Source of the DNA: Dendrocalamus latiflorus
Taxonomy: Eukaryota; Streptophyta; Magnoliopsida; Poales; Poaceae
DNA: 64,000 nucleotides
Direction: 5' to 3'
NCBI GenBank assembly: GCA_017311315.1
Contig: CM029632.1
Coordinates: 15,774,075 to 15,838,074, forward strand
The translations under genes were made by a program, and so were the position numbers. This document shows, piece by piece, positions 1 through 12,700 of this stretch (its first letter is position 1; the number at the start of each line of letters is the position of its first letter). The notes below the pieces were generated by a model, which saw only the letters and a list, made by a program, of their open reading frames with translations, was not told the DNA's origin and made no database searches.

Positions 1-174
1 TAGGATTCAAGCAAAGTCCGCCACAACGGTGAATTAATTTAGTTTTTGCTCCGATGGCTTAATCTGAACCATCGACGGCACGATCAGACAGTCCAAACAA
101 AAAACAAGTGCACTGCCCCCATCCTCGTCCAGCCACTAGACGATGTGCTGCATGATTGATGTAGGACTAATACA

Positions 175-416
175 GGGCATGTTCTTTTCGGTTGCGGCTT
201 ATGGCTTTTGGCTGAGATTTTTGAATTTTAGCTGTTTACGGTACAGATTACGGAGAGACAGATACCCATTTGCGATTTTGGCTGGTACAGATGTTGGGCT
301 TTTAACGTGTAGATCGTTTAACTTGTAGACCCCGTCTTGAGAAAATACTCCGTTTGAAAGTTAGGTACTGTAGCAAAAGCCAAAAGCCGCCAGCTTCGGA
401 GGAAAAGAACAGGCCC
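175..416. mobile_element. 242-bp MITE, copy A, in the LTR end
   Basis: A 242-bp element with imperfect terminal inverted repeats (GGGCATGTTCTTTTC and, inverted, GGGCCTGTTCTTTTC). It is flanked by a 3-bp direct repeat ACA on both sides. A second copy of exactly the same length lies at 50967-51208, with TSD GAA. The inverted repeat continues inward through CGGCTT.TGGCTTTTGGCT. A 3-bp TSD suggests PIF/Harbinger or a related superfamily, although the usual TWA target is not used. The element interrupts the LTR about 15 bp from its outer end. Confidence 0.75.
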
Positions 417-809
417 ACAGTAATAGAGAAGGTGAATGGGGTATTGAAAATTTTTTCAAAGTATTTGTTGATCTTTACTTAATAGTTATGAAACACTATA
501 AAGATCAAAGACTAATCACCATACGAAAAATCCAAGTGAAACTAATCAAAACAACCTTCATTGTACATGGCAATCAGACCAGATGACAGCGCCCCCGATC
601 AAACTAGTGAATAGTGCTGGTCAGATTGCTACAGTATTTTCAACATGGGAATCGTAATTTCAACACTATTTCAAAATAAAAATCCGTGAAATTTTTAATC
701 TGTAAATCCAAATGATATGAAATTTAGCATGCACCTTCTCTAGAATGTCACGACCTTATCCAACCAATGATTAAGAAAATCATTGTAAAAGTTGTGATAT
801 TTTTTAGTT

Positions 810-966
810 GGATTTATTCATCATATACCCTCCTCATAGATGGAAATTCAGGATTTACCCTCCTGGCCCACGTGTCAGTGACTTATGATGACCCCACATG
901 TCATTGAGGTGGGAGGGTAAATTCTGAAATCCCCAATTCAAGGGAGGGTATATGATGAAGATCCCC
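810..966. mobile_element. MULE-type MITE with 9-bp TSD
   Basis: A 157-bp foldback element inserted in the left LTR. The 9-bp target duplication TTTTTAGTT is perfect (801-809 and 967-975), and the element is absent from the matching place in the right LTR near 10150. The ends contain TTCATCATATACCCTCC in inverted orientation. A 9-bp TSD with a foldback structure fits Mutator-like MITEs. The motif series ATCATATACCCTC, TCATAG, ATTTACCCTCC resembles the inverted repeats of the Pack-MULE at 19169-20458, so the two are probably related families. Confidence 0.85.
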
Positions 967-2898
967 TTTTTAGTTTGAAGCAAGGTTGCATAAAAAGGGC
1001 AACAAACCAAGAATGATGAATATGACTTGCTTGTGGATGGATGATGACCAAGATGGCTTTAGATGTGTTATCACATATCGCAGCAAGTAAGAATACTAAA
1101 GAAATCAAGCAAAAACATTCGGTTCAAGAAATCACTCTAGTGGATCAAATCCAAACAAAGCCAGGTTTCTTCATGAACTTGGCAACTAAGTGACTAGATG
1201 GGTAGAGATTAATTTTTAGAGACCATCTCCATCTCTTACATGTCCTTGGCACAGTAAGATCAAGAAGGGAAGAGAGAAGAGCAAATCAATCAATACAAAA
1301 GAGATCTATGGAGATGAACAAAGATTGATGTATTGCTACTTGAGAATGAAGGTATTACATCCACTCCACTTGGAGAACAAGAGAGCACACCATAGCACTC
1401 AACTTCTCTCAAACCCTAACCCTAGAATTCTTCATCCTAATGAGAGGATGGTTGGATGATTAACTACAAGTCTCCATCCTAACCCGTGAAATAGATATGA
1501 TAGCCAGTCCTATCTTACTCTTAGTGGATACTATCCACTTAGCATATTTGAAAAAAATCTGATAACCCTACATACGGATTTTAACTCACACCGCTCTTAT
1601 ACACACATTTTAAAGTGCATAAGCCCAAATCCACTAAGTCCTTAGCTTGATCCATGTTGATCTTCTCAGTTTCTTTTTGACTAAACTGCTCTCCCAAATG
1701 TCATGGTTTTGATCCAAGGTATTTTTTTGGTATTTTGGTCAAACTACCAAAATATCATTTCTTAACCCAGTCTTCTCCTTCTATTGAAAGCAAGTGTCAT
1801 GCCTATCGCGTGTAGGTGCACCACTTGCTTGCTATGTGTCGGAAAATATCTCCTATTCTAGTTCTACTGGATCATGCTTCACTTAGATCGATGAACCCAC
1901 ATGATGCAACCCGTCGTTCGAACTTTTCTTTAACATTTTTTGTCTTTCTTGTACCATGCTTGAGCTTAGCCATCTCACTTGGCATTCTCAATCGTTCTGA
2001 TCCTCGGCTCCTCCATGAGCATGGCCCCAAATCCTCACCATTGACCATGATTGACTCCAAATGATCATGCACATCCAAAGAGAAAGAAATCATTTCTGGG
2101 TATAAGTTATTCACAACTTGACCTACATTAGCTGTAAAGAAATCATTCTCGGGCACAAGTTCTTCACAACTTGACCCATGCTAGCTGTAACATATCTCAT
2201 GCAATATATAAACCCTGACCTAGGTCGATAAAACACGTCGCAAACCTACTCCTAAAAAGAAAAACCTATCCGAGAGCACACAGTCCAGCCGGTCTGACCA
2301 CATGCCTGTAGCGGGTAGACCGCTGCCACTGCATAGTCAACCTAGAAATCTCCACCGGTTGAACCACTAGGGGGCGGCCTGTCTGTAGGCTGGTTCCAAA
2401 TTCTGACAAATTTGCAACTTGAATTTTCAATCTTTTCAAATTGCAATGGTTCGTTACAATGTAATTCTGGACCTTCACAACATGGTCCTTCAATCTTCTC
2501 TTAATGAATCCATTGGTAATTTCTCAAAATGCAATTTGGATGTGATTTTAGAAATCAGGGAGGAAATTTGGCAAACAGAGCTCAAAATGGTTGCAATAAG
2601 AATCCAATGACTGAAAACGACCATACGAGGAAGAAATATAGTGGAGCTACTGAAAATGATAAGTTTTCCACAAAAAACTTTAAATACACCAAAAGAGTTG
2701 GGAAATCTCACTCTAGGTCACGGTTCTATTTGACTTTGGTCATGGTGAGAAAAGATCAAGAGAATTACAATAAAATATTAAAGCTCTAGTCTAGCAAGAT
2801 TAGATCAAGAGAATTACAGTAAAATATTAAATATCTAATTTATCAAGATTTTATACAAAAACTCTAAATCATGCTCTAAATATGTATTTTTACTAACA

Positions 2899-4042
2899 TT
2901 TCTCCCCTTTGCAATGGTGTCATCAAGATGTATGAAAGAAGATACAACATAAATGAAATAAAGTGGCTGCAATTTATTCATTTTTACCATATGGAGCCAT
3001 GAAAATTATCTATTTTGACTCTTCAAGTATTACACAAAGCCGTATTATGTGAAGTAACTATTTTAGACCATGGCAAACCACATATAGCAAAGGTAACGCC
3101 AAATGAACAATAATACGAAATTAAATAGATTATTAGCATGTCAAGTTACTTAAAATTATGGTTTAGCAAAAAGTATCCAAAAATAAGCCAAACCATATCA
3201 ATAAACTAACTAGAACCAAGAAACTACAACTGGGTCAATTTAGATTACTACAAGATCAACATTGAATTATTTTATTCAACCATTTGGAATTTGAGTATAA
3301 TTAGCACATTTAGCACTTGCTAAAATTATTTATGATTTTTTCTTAGCAAAACAAGTTCTGTACTAAGAGACATCCACAATTGTCTCATAAGTTTCAACCA
3401 TTTTTATATTTTTTTCTCTCTTAGCCATGTGCTAGATCTCATGCCTCACTACAATCACCCCAAGCAAGAAGTTTAAAAGAGTGGTCTAGATCATCCAAAA
3501 CTACCCCTAAGTTCATATCTAGTGCATTGGGAATCCATCTCATGAGAAAGATTAGTAAAATAAGTTTTTTTTGCACAAAAGAGATTATTTTTAGATTTTA
3601 TTTTTAGTTCAAGAACAATGAGCTACTCCTTAGTCCGTAAGCTATACCTGACCAGAGCAATAAAAACCTAGGAAAAGTAAACTCATGGTTCAAGAAAGAA
3701 CTAGCATAGCTCAATTTAAATTTCAATTTAGATTCAAGACTCAACTTAACCTATTTAAAATAGCATGAATCATAAGATGATCACCAGAGCAAAACTAGTC
3801 GCAAGATCCAACAAGACTTTAGTTCAAGTTTCTCATATTTAAAAAAGCTAACATGGCAAAACTAAGCTATAAATAGAAAGATATAATAAATCTAGCAAAC
3901 TAGTACAAGACACGACAAGATGTAAAGCAAGATTCATGTCACAAGGATAATAGTCAAAGCTCCATGTAGTTATATTACAATGCAGGTTACTGAATTTCAA
4001 ATGCAATATGATACAATAGATGCAAAAGAGTCAAATTACCCC
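2899..4042 (-). mobile_element. Copia element: region between pol end and 3' LTR
   Basis: AT-rich sequence between the polypurine tract (about 2899-2911) and the end of the recognisable RNase H region. No open frame or protein similarity was seen. Its position fits the 3' untranslated, or post-pol, segment of the minus-strand copia element. Confidence 0.5.
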
Positions 4043-7031
4043 TCAAAACAGGCCAAAAGGACTAATAACCCCTAACTCTCGCCACAAAGAAGCAAAACAA
4101 GAAGAATCAAAAGTATTAGTAAAAATATCTGTAACCTGGTGCTTAGACTCTATAAAGTGAAGCACAACATCACCCTTCTCTACATAGTCTATAAGGAAAT
4201 GGTATCTAATATCAATGTGCTTGGCCATAGAAGAGAGGAACACTATCTAAGGCTAACACATAGTCCCGCAGAGTAGATAACATCTAGAGAACCTGAGAGC
4301 AACTACTAGCACCTGATACATACTCTGCTTCAGCATTGGACTGTGCATTAGAGGACTATTTTCTAGATGACCAAGTGACAAGATATGTGCCTAAGAAGTG
4401 ACAGGTACCAGAAGTGCTCTTCCTATCTATTCTACATCCCACAAAATCAGCATCAGAAAAAGTTTAATAGAGAGTGCAGACTCAGAAAAATACTACAGTA
4501 CAAAGTCAAGAGTGTCCTCTAGGTACCTAAAGATCCGACACATTGTTTGACGATGTGAGGCACGAGGACAAACCTAAAATCAAGTACACCAATACACAAC
4601 AAACTATATATCTGGCCTCGATGCCATGAGGTAAAGGAGGGAGCCGATCATGCTGCGCTACTCCTTCTGGTCAACGGGCTCTCCATCCCCATCAGGATCC
4701 AGCATGGTAGAAATAGCAATGGGAGTAGGCATTGGCTTGCTACTTCCTATGTCGAAGCACCAAAGAAGGTCTTTTGTATGCTTACTTTGATGACTGAAGG
4801 TCCCTTCTCAGTTGCTTGACTTGAAGTCCAAGGAAGAAAGTCAGCTCGTCCATTGTACTTATTTGGAATTCTCTACTCATAGAATTTGAAAATTTAGACA
4901 TCAAAGTATGAGAGGAATCACCAAATATAATGTCATCCATATAAATTTGAACAAGTAAGAAGTCACTGCCATACTTGAGAGTGAACAAGGTTTTATGTAC
5001 CATCCCTATTTTGAAATCATTCTTAAGCAGAAAACTCTTAAGCCTATTATACCAAACTCTAGGGGATTGCTTCAATTATATAAGGCTTTGAAAAGCTTAC
5101 ACACACGGTTTGGGTACTTGGGATTTTCAAGACGAGGGTGTTGCTTGACATACACCTCTTCTTCTATAAAATCATTGAGAAAAGCAGTCTTGACATCCAT
5201 TTAAAAAATCTTAAAGGCCTTACACACTGCAAATGCTAGTAATATACGGATGACTTCTAATCTTACTACAGGTGTAAATGTCTTTTCAAAGTTTAAGCCC
5301 TCTACCTAGAAAAACCTTGAGCTACAACTCTAACCTTGTTGTAAACTACCAACCCATCCTCACTTTGCTAATTTTTGAAAACCCATTTTGTTCTAATTAC
5401 ATCATGATTAGGTGGAGGTTCAACTATGGTCCAGACTTGGTTTCTTTTAAAGTTTCAAGCTCTTCATGTATGTCATTAACCCAAAAGAAATCAGATAAAG
5501 CATGGGTGACATCTCGGGGTTTAAAAGATGCAACAAAGCAGAATATGCATGAGAATCTAAATAGATAAACTTGGAGCAAGTAACTCACTCATGGAGATCC
5601 CCAGTTATCTGCTCCTGAGAGTATCGTCGTTGAATATGAAGAGGAGGTCCTTGTGTAGACATGGACTCTACATCATGGGACTGTGGAGGTAGGAGCAGAG
5701 TCACTCAAAGCACTGGTGAAGGTGGGAGGAGATTGATATGCTGAAGCTAGAATAGAGGAAGCAGACTTTCCAACAAATTCAGGAGTGAATAGAGGAGGGA
5801 TTAGGTCCTTATCCTCTAGGTCAGTGTTGTCATCGATGAAGATGCTCTCCTGATTATCATACACCTGTACCTACACTATTGAGTCTAGTACCAGAACTAG
5901 CCTCATCGAAAGTGACTTCACAAGTATCAATAATTTTGATAATATCCAAATTAAATACATGATAGACACAAGCATAAGCCGGATGTCCAATTAAAATGTC
6001 ATCATAATATCTAAATTCAAATTTAACTAAGTTTCTATATTTAAAAATAAAATACTTACAACCAAATGTATTGAAATGAGAGACGTTAGGCTTATGACCA
6101 AATCTAATCTCAAAAGAAGTCTTGCCTGTAGATGATCTCAAGAAAACCCTATTGGACACATACAAAACAGTAAAAATCACCTCAGCTCAAAACCTCCTAG
6201 GGGTGCTATGCTCATCTAGTAAGGTTCTAGTCATCTCTACAAGGGTTCTATTCTTTCTCTCTATAAATCCATTCAATTGGGGGACTCTAGGTGAGGAAAA
6301 TTGGTGCTCTAAACATCTCTCAGTGTAAACGTGGCAAAGGATCAGTTCTTAAATTTTGTATCATTGTCACTCCTAATGGATCTTAAGACTTCTAAGAGGT
6401 CAACTACTAATCTAAGGGTCAACGCTCTAAAGCAGCTAAATGCCTCATCCTTAGAAACCAAGAAATACACCTAAAAATACTTAGAGAAGTCATCTACAAT
6501 GACAAGCACATACCACTTCCCTCCTATAGACTGGACTCTAGAAAGGCCAACTATGTCTAAGAGCAAGAGCTGTCAAGTGCCATCAGTCATCACTAGAGTA
6601 AGAGGTAGATGAGAAGCAGAAACCATCTTACCATATCTGCAGGGTGTGCATATTAGGTCTCTAGAACTCTTAAGCCTAGGCAATCCTCTAATAAGGCTCT
6701 TGCTACTAACTCTATTTAAGCGGTCGAAGCCAATGTGTTTAAGCCTATGATGCCACAACACAAAATCTTGAGAGTCAGAAACCACAAGACACTTAGGGCT
6801 AGAGATAGAAGAGATACTGAAATCAGCACTAAAGATCATCTAAAACCTAGATATCTCAAAGACACACTCACCTGAGGAGTCTAGAACTCTACACTCTTCA
6901 CTCTTGAATCTCATTTCTAGACCCTCATCAAGAAGCTCAAAAACAGATAGCAGATTATACCTCAACTCACTTACCATAGTGATGTTATTAAGCATGAAGT
7001 TGTTTTTGACGCGCACTGTGCCTCCCATCAC
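4043..7031 (-). pseudogene. Decayed Ty1/copia pol (protease, integrase, RT, RNase H)
   Basis: Read on the minus strand from high to low coordinates, this is the copia order. A protease-to-integrase linker (6840-7031) is followed by a GAG-pre-integrase zinc-binding segment (6573-6839) with LWHHRLKHIGF and a later CTPCRYGK, matching the HHCC module. An integrase C-terminal part follows (5857-6180). Reverse transcriptase lies at 4782-5075, with KQSPRVWYNRL and the catalytic box VQIYMDDIIFG (canonical YVDD). RNase H is at 4043-4243, with KHIDIRYHF and a degraded ADIFTKPL box. Stops and frameshifts separate all the blocks, so no functional polyprotein is possible. The RT box and gag type resemble the SIRE/Opie (Sirevirus) lineage; that placement is an inference. 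Confidence 0.85.
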
Positions 7032-8062
7032 AGTCCCAGTAGAAGCATCCCCAAATATGATTAATTGTTGTTAGATGCACATGTAGGAAGGAGAACTATC
7101 TAGAATCTCTGGTCATATGTCGAGAATACCCGGAGTCAACAAGCAACACATCCTCCTTCCTCGCATGTCAGACCTATAGGGCATAAGTAGGAAACAACTG
7201 TGCCTCAATACTAGGGTTAGCAATAATAAAAGACTTGGAAATATAGTACTAAGCCACATGATGTCTAGGAATAGCACTAGAAGCAAAAATAAAATGGTTA
7301 GCATAAAAATGATGAGGAGGCACATGAGAACCACCTTGACCTCTCCGAATTAGCCTACCAAAGACCGGTAACCCCCCCCCCCCATCTAGACGCTACCAGT
7401 GGTATACCCTCACGATATCCTAACCCAAAGCACCGCCTAGAGCCATCAAAGGAGTCAAAGAAGTCATCTACAAACCTAGGTGCAATGGTACTTGACCTTT
7501 TGAGTGATTCGACCTACTAAAATAGAATACCTGTCTTGCTAGAAGGGGTTTAGGCAAAACCTACAGACCTAAAGACAATCTAAGATGACTAGTCTAAGAT
7601 TACTAAGGGGTTTTACCTCAAACTTACCATTCTCAACAACTCCCATAATCTTAAGTGGATGGTTCTTAGAATGCTCTAGGGAATTAAATTATAAGCTTCT
7701 TTTCTTCACACTCACCTTAGATTGGTAAGGATTATATTGAGGTTATTCTTCCTACTAGATAATCTCTCAAGCCTTTCTGAGGTAATCATTTTCTTGAGCT
7801 AGATTCTCATATGTGATACTCATTTATCTTGGTTTCTCTAACATATCTCTTTTTATGGACAACTACCTCAAGTTAAAAGTCTCACAAGACACACAAGGAG
7901 AATTTTTAACCCTATCCAACTAGTCCTTATACTTGACTCTAAAAACTTCATACATCTCATCTAAATAATCCCCAATTTCAGCATAAAATGTACAAGAGAT
8001 AGAATCAATAGCTTTCTTAAATGCAGCCATGGACATGGATTTTATAGTTTTGCATTTATCCT
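7032..8062 (-). mobile_element. Copia element: degraded protease/gag junction
   Basis: A stretch between the gag remnants and the integrase region, with only short open segments and a 12-13 bp C run near 7372. It should hold the protease and the gag zinc knuckle region, but I could not recognise an intact DSG or CCHC motif. Confidence 0.4.
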
Positions 8063-9693
8063 CTAGTGTCTTGTTAAGAGTATCGTTCTCAATTGTTCTA
8101 TATAAATTTTCACAAGAACCAATCCAGAATGAATAACCATTCTAGTCATTTCTTTCATTTTAATCTTACTATCTTCACAATGAAAGCAAGTATGATAAGG
8201 ATTAAATTTCAATAAGTCCTTAGTAGCACTATCTAATTTCAATTTAAGCAAAACACAATTTGAGCAAGATGAAGGAATAGTATCTACAAGAATCACATCT
8301 AAAGTAATAGCATCCAAACAATCATGATAATGACTAGATTTGAGATATTCTAGTTTATCTAGAGCATTCTTAAGTTGACCAACAACAGAGGAATAAGCAA
8401 TTTTTAGATTAGCTATTTCATCATGTAAGCGTAAGCAAGATTCATAAGTATCATCAAAATTAATGGATTGAGCCTAACTACTTCTAGTTTCAAGTTGTCA
8501 ATCGTTATGTCCTGATTCTTAATCTTTCTAGCTTGTTTCTTTAGTTTTTGTTCAACAGTAACAAGAACACGTTTCATCTCTTTGGAAGAGTGGCATACCT
8601 CGTTAGGATCACTGTAAGGCTCGTCGTTGCAAGACTCAACGTCAGTGCTACCCTTGGCCATAAATCACATGCCGGTAAAGTCCTGAGTCTTCTTCTTGCC
8701 ATGAGAGTCATCCTCATCGTCTTCCATATCCGAGTCCACATCTCTCATATTGACATTCTTAAGATTGGTAAGGATCTAGTTGACGAACTTATGGGAGTTG
8801 GGCTTCTTGGCCTTCATGTCACAAGCCTGAGGACATCTTTGAAAGTCCTTCTCCTCCTTGCCCTTTAGATTAAGGCACTTGGCCCGAATGTGGTTCGACT
8901 CACCGTACTCAAAGAGTGTGATAGGGCCATCTCTCCTCTTGTTCCTCACCTTGTTGTAGGCTCTCGTGAATTTTTTAGATAGGAGGGCTAAGTCGTCCTC
9001 AAGGAACCTCTCTAGTTGCTCATTGCTCAAAGAATGTAAGGCAAACAATGAAAATCTAGAAGATCCAAAGTCTAAAGAATCAGAAGAGCTACTCTAAGAA
9101 GGGTCAACCACAAGTGACATCGACTCTATCTTGGAGAGACACGAGGTGAAGTCAATCTCATTTATGAAAGTGTTGTCATTGATGGAGGTAATCTTCATCC
9201 CCTAAACTCTCACATCAAGTGCACCCAACAGCTGACATACATGCTCAGACTCAGAAAACACAAGTCTAATAGCACATAAATCATGAATGATCTTGAATAA
9301 CCTTTCACACAACTCATTAAAAGGTTTATCAGGTTTTTATTCGATCTTTGAGTTTTCTTTCTTTAGTTGGTTCTGTCTCACTTACTTGATCACGATAGAG
9401 CCCTCATGATAATCAGCAAGAGTGTTCTAAATCTCATGAGCAGATCTCAAGTGTGCAACTTGCTCAAACTCAAATCGACTAAACTCTTGAATCAGAAAAT
9501 TGCAAGTCTTGTTGTTTGCCTCTACATCAGGTGTAATCATCTCGTTATTGGCTGGCATCGCATAATTATTCTTGACTTTGATCCAAATTACGTGCCCTTG
9601 AGCCTCAATGTTGGATTGTATATGAGTTTTCCAATAAGAGAAATCAACTCCATCGAAAACGGGCGGCTTGGTTGAATACTTGTCTAATGTCAT
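8063..9693 (-). pseudogene. Decayed Ty1/copia gag
   Basis: The N-terminal part (9427-9693) reads KPPVFDGVDFSYWKTHI, a hallmark of copia gag proteins of the SIRE/Opie type. The middle part (8776-9048) contains SNEQLERFLEDDLALLSKKF and a broken zinc-knuckle-like stretch (EYGESNHIRAKC, in which the first Cys is replaced). The C-terminal part (8413-8661) is acidic then coiled-coil-like, as in Sirevirus gag. Multiple stops and frame changes show it is dead. It lies directly inside the 5' LTR at 9750, as expected. Confidence 0.8.
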
Positions 9694-9732
9694 GCCTCCT
9701 AAGATCAGTTAAGATCTATGATAAGAGCTAAC

Positions 9733-9749
9733 CAGGCTCCAGTACAACT
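9733..9749 (-). other. Degenerate primer-binding site
   Basis: The plus-strand text GGCTCCAGTACAACT, directly inside the right LTR, resembles the complement of an initiator-tRNA primer site (GCTCTGATACCAA) of grass copia elements, with several mutations. Its position between gag and the 5' LTR is right for a PBS. Confidence 0.4.
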
Positions 9750-12700
9750 TGTAGAGCCGATATAGCAACAGAGGGGGTGAATGATGCCTTCAAAATTTTC
9801 TCTAAGTATTTGTCGATCTTCATTCCAACAGCTATGAGAAACTATGAAGATTATCGACCAATCACCATATGAAAAAATCTAAGCAAAAACTGATCAAACA
9901 ACTTTCACTGTGCATGACAGTCAAACCAGATAAATAGTGCCCCGGTAAGCCCAGCGAACAGTAGTCGATCATACCGCTGAAGTGTTTTCAGCGTGAGAAT
10001 AGTATTTTTAGCACTATTTTAAAACCAAAAATCTATAAATTTTTTGATCCACAGATCCAAATGATAAGAAATTTGACATGCACCTTATCTTGGATGTGAC
10101 AAACCTATTCCAACCAACAATCGAGAAAATCATTGTCAAAATTATGACATTTTTCAGTTTGAATAAAGGTTGCATCAAAAAGTGCAAAAACAAAAAGGAG
10201 AATATGATTTGCTCATGGGTGGATAATGCCAAGATGACTCTAAATGTATTCCCACATGTCGCAGTGACTAAGAACTCAAAGGAAATTGAGCTAAAAACAC
10301 TCGGATCAAGAAACCACTCGAGTAGGTCAAATCCAAGCAAAATTGGGTGTCATCATAAACTTGCCAATCAAGTGCCTAGATAGGTAGAGATTGATTTTTA
10401 TATGTCATCTCCATCTCTTATACATCCTTGGTATAGCAAAATAAAGAAGGGGAGAGAGAAGAGCAAATACCAACCAAGTCAAGAGCAAACCAATCAACAT
10501 GAGAGAGATTTATGAAGATGAATAAAGATTGATATATTGCTAGTTGAGGATGAAGGTTTTATAGTCACTTCACTTAGAGGACAAGAGAGCATACCACAAC
10601 ACTCAACTTCTCTCAAACCCTGACCCTAGAACTCTTCAACCCAATGAGAGGATGGTTGGATGGTTAACTACAAGTCTCCATCACAACTCATTAAATAGAT
10701 AGGCTAACCAGCCCTATGTAATACCCCAAAAGCGATTCGAGAGTTAATCGATTAATTGGAGTGAGGGACCTTATAGAAAAGAATTAAACAATGATTTTTA
10801 GAGGGGGATTTCTGAAAAATCCTGGCAACCTGGGCCTGGACCTTGGCCCAAGTGGAGGCCGGCCAAAAAGGGGGGAGGCGCCCCTCCCCCCAAACCCTAG
10901 CCGCCACCCCTATTCCTCCCTCCTCTCTCCCCCCTGGCCGCACCCCTCCCTTCCCTGTGCCTCCAGCAGCCCCTCCTCCTCCCCCCCTCCTCCATTGAAG
11001 CCCCTGCTACCGTTGAAAAAGATCCCCTTTGCTGCCGGTCGAGCGGAGGAAGGGATCAATCGCAGCGAGACGTTTTTGATCCGGAAGAAGGAGGAGAGGA
11101 AGGGAAAAAGGGAAACAGAAGGGGAAGGGGATAGCGTGGTGTTCATCATGTTCTTCAGTGGTTCGTGAAGGGTAACCCCTGTTTTCCCCCAATTAGATGT
11201 ATATTTTAATTGTGGTAGCAATGTCGGTATTCTAGACTGCTAGGACAGATTTCATTGGACGGCTGTTTTGGGGTAGTTTCGTGGGGTTTCAGATCTGGGC
11301 TTCTCCTAGAGAGTTGTAGAGGACGTCATTATCTTTCCTTGAAGTGCTAGAACGCATCATTCGGGCCATTTTAACAGAAGTTATGATTTTTCTAGTAGGA
11401 CTGTTCCGCAGATCGGGAGTTTTCTGTCAGGTTTTGGTAGATTGGATTGGGCGATTAGAAAACGGGAGAATCAGAGGATCTCCATATTATGAAAGTTGTA
11501 GATAATTGTCTCCAGGAAGGTCAAGAAATCATGATTCGAACACTCGTGCTGAAAGGTATGGCATTGTTAGTGCCCTGTCCAGAGAACCCGATGTGAAATT
11601 GATGTTTTAGAAATTGGATGGTGAGGGTAGAAGATGGCCGATTCAAGGAGGCTCACCAACTAGGATTAGTTAGATAATTTAATTATCTTTCCAGAAAGTC
11701 TAAGAACACCCTATTCGGACTCCTGTACCAATAGATATTAATTTTTGAAGTTGACTGTCCACATAGGGGGGCAGGATGACCTGTAGGATTTGGGGTTTGG
11801 AACAAGTTAAACGTTTTTGTTAGTTTGTGAGTGTTTTTATTTAGTCTAAGATCCACTACTGTTATCTTAGCATATATTATAATTATTATTCAGGTGGTGG
11901 ACTGATCCCAGGGGCAGCACCTTCTGCATGTCCCTCATTTTCTCGCGGTTAAGGCAAGTATAATGATGGTTTTAATTGAAATTGTGGAATGTCAATGTTT
12001 GATTTATCTTGTTAGTATTTGTGTTCATGGATGTGGTGAAGGCGTACCAGTGATGTTCATGATTGTTTGCAAGTTATGGTTTTCATGAGTATTTCTTGTG
12101 CATAGTTGATATGGATGCAAGTTTTACTAAATTGAGATCTTCACACATATGCATCATGTTGATATATCGAAGACTTGGTCATGTAATGACCAAGCATTTG
12201 CTGAGGTCCCCGTCATGTTGATGACGGGCTAAAGGTCTCCATTCTTGTGGAGTATGGACTATTGGTCCCTGTACCTGATGGTACAGGCATGGGTGCGCAT
12301 CGACGGATGCACACTTTGCATTACCGGTAAAATGCAAAAGAGGAAGGATAAAGATATTGTTGATCATATTGCATTGCATGATTTATCTATATGGCTGTTG
12401 GTTGAGTTAAGAAGTGATGCTCATGTATGTCCTTGTTGCCTTCTATTATATTTGCTGAGTCGTTGGACTCACCCTTGCTGTTGTTGTTTTTTTAGGTACC
12501 TTTATGAGATCGGCATGCATGGGGAAAAGGGAAGATTAGTCTTGTTGCACTTTGCACGATCTACCCACAATAGAAGAAAGGAAGAAAAAAAATTAAATAC
12601 TAGTTGCATGAATTACTTAATTAGTAGTTGATTATTGATTGTTGGATTTAAATTGTAATAACGGTTTAGAATTCTTTTATGATGTTTCCGTTCTTTATCT

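Larger units (their letters stand above)
160..2898 (-). mobile_element. 3' LTR of an old Ty1/copia retrotransposon
   Basis: This long terminal repeat aligns along most of its length with 9750-13885, for example the blocks after 421/9770, 1471/10670 and 2400/13780. It starts TGTAG at 160 and ends ACTAACA at 2898, directly followed by a pyrimidine run (TTTCTCCCCTTTG) that is the polypurine tract of a minus-strand element. Without the two MITEs nested in it (175-416, 810-966) the LTR is about 2.3 kb. Frequent mismatches between the two LTRs point to an old insertion. The left outer edge was recovered by removing the MITE at 175-416, after which the first 34 bp match the right LTR start well. Confidence 0.8.

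Noticed and set aside
10791..11221. GC-rich open frames on both strands inside the solo LTR
   Set aside because: Overlapping frames on opposite strands in a C-rich LTR region; no protein family and no splice support.
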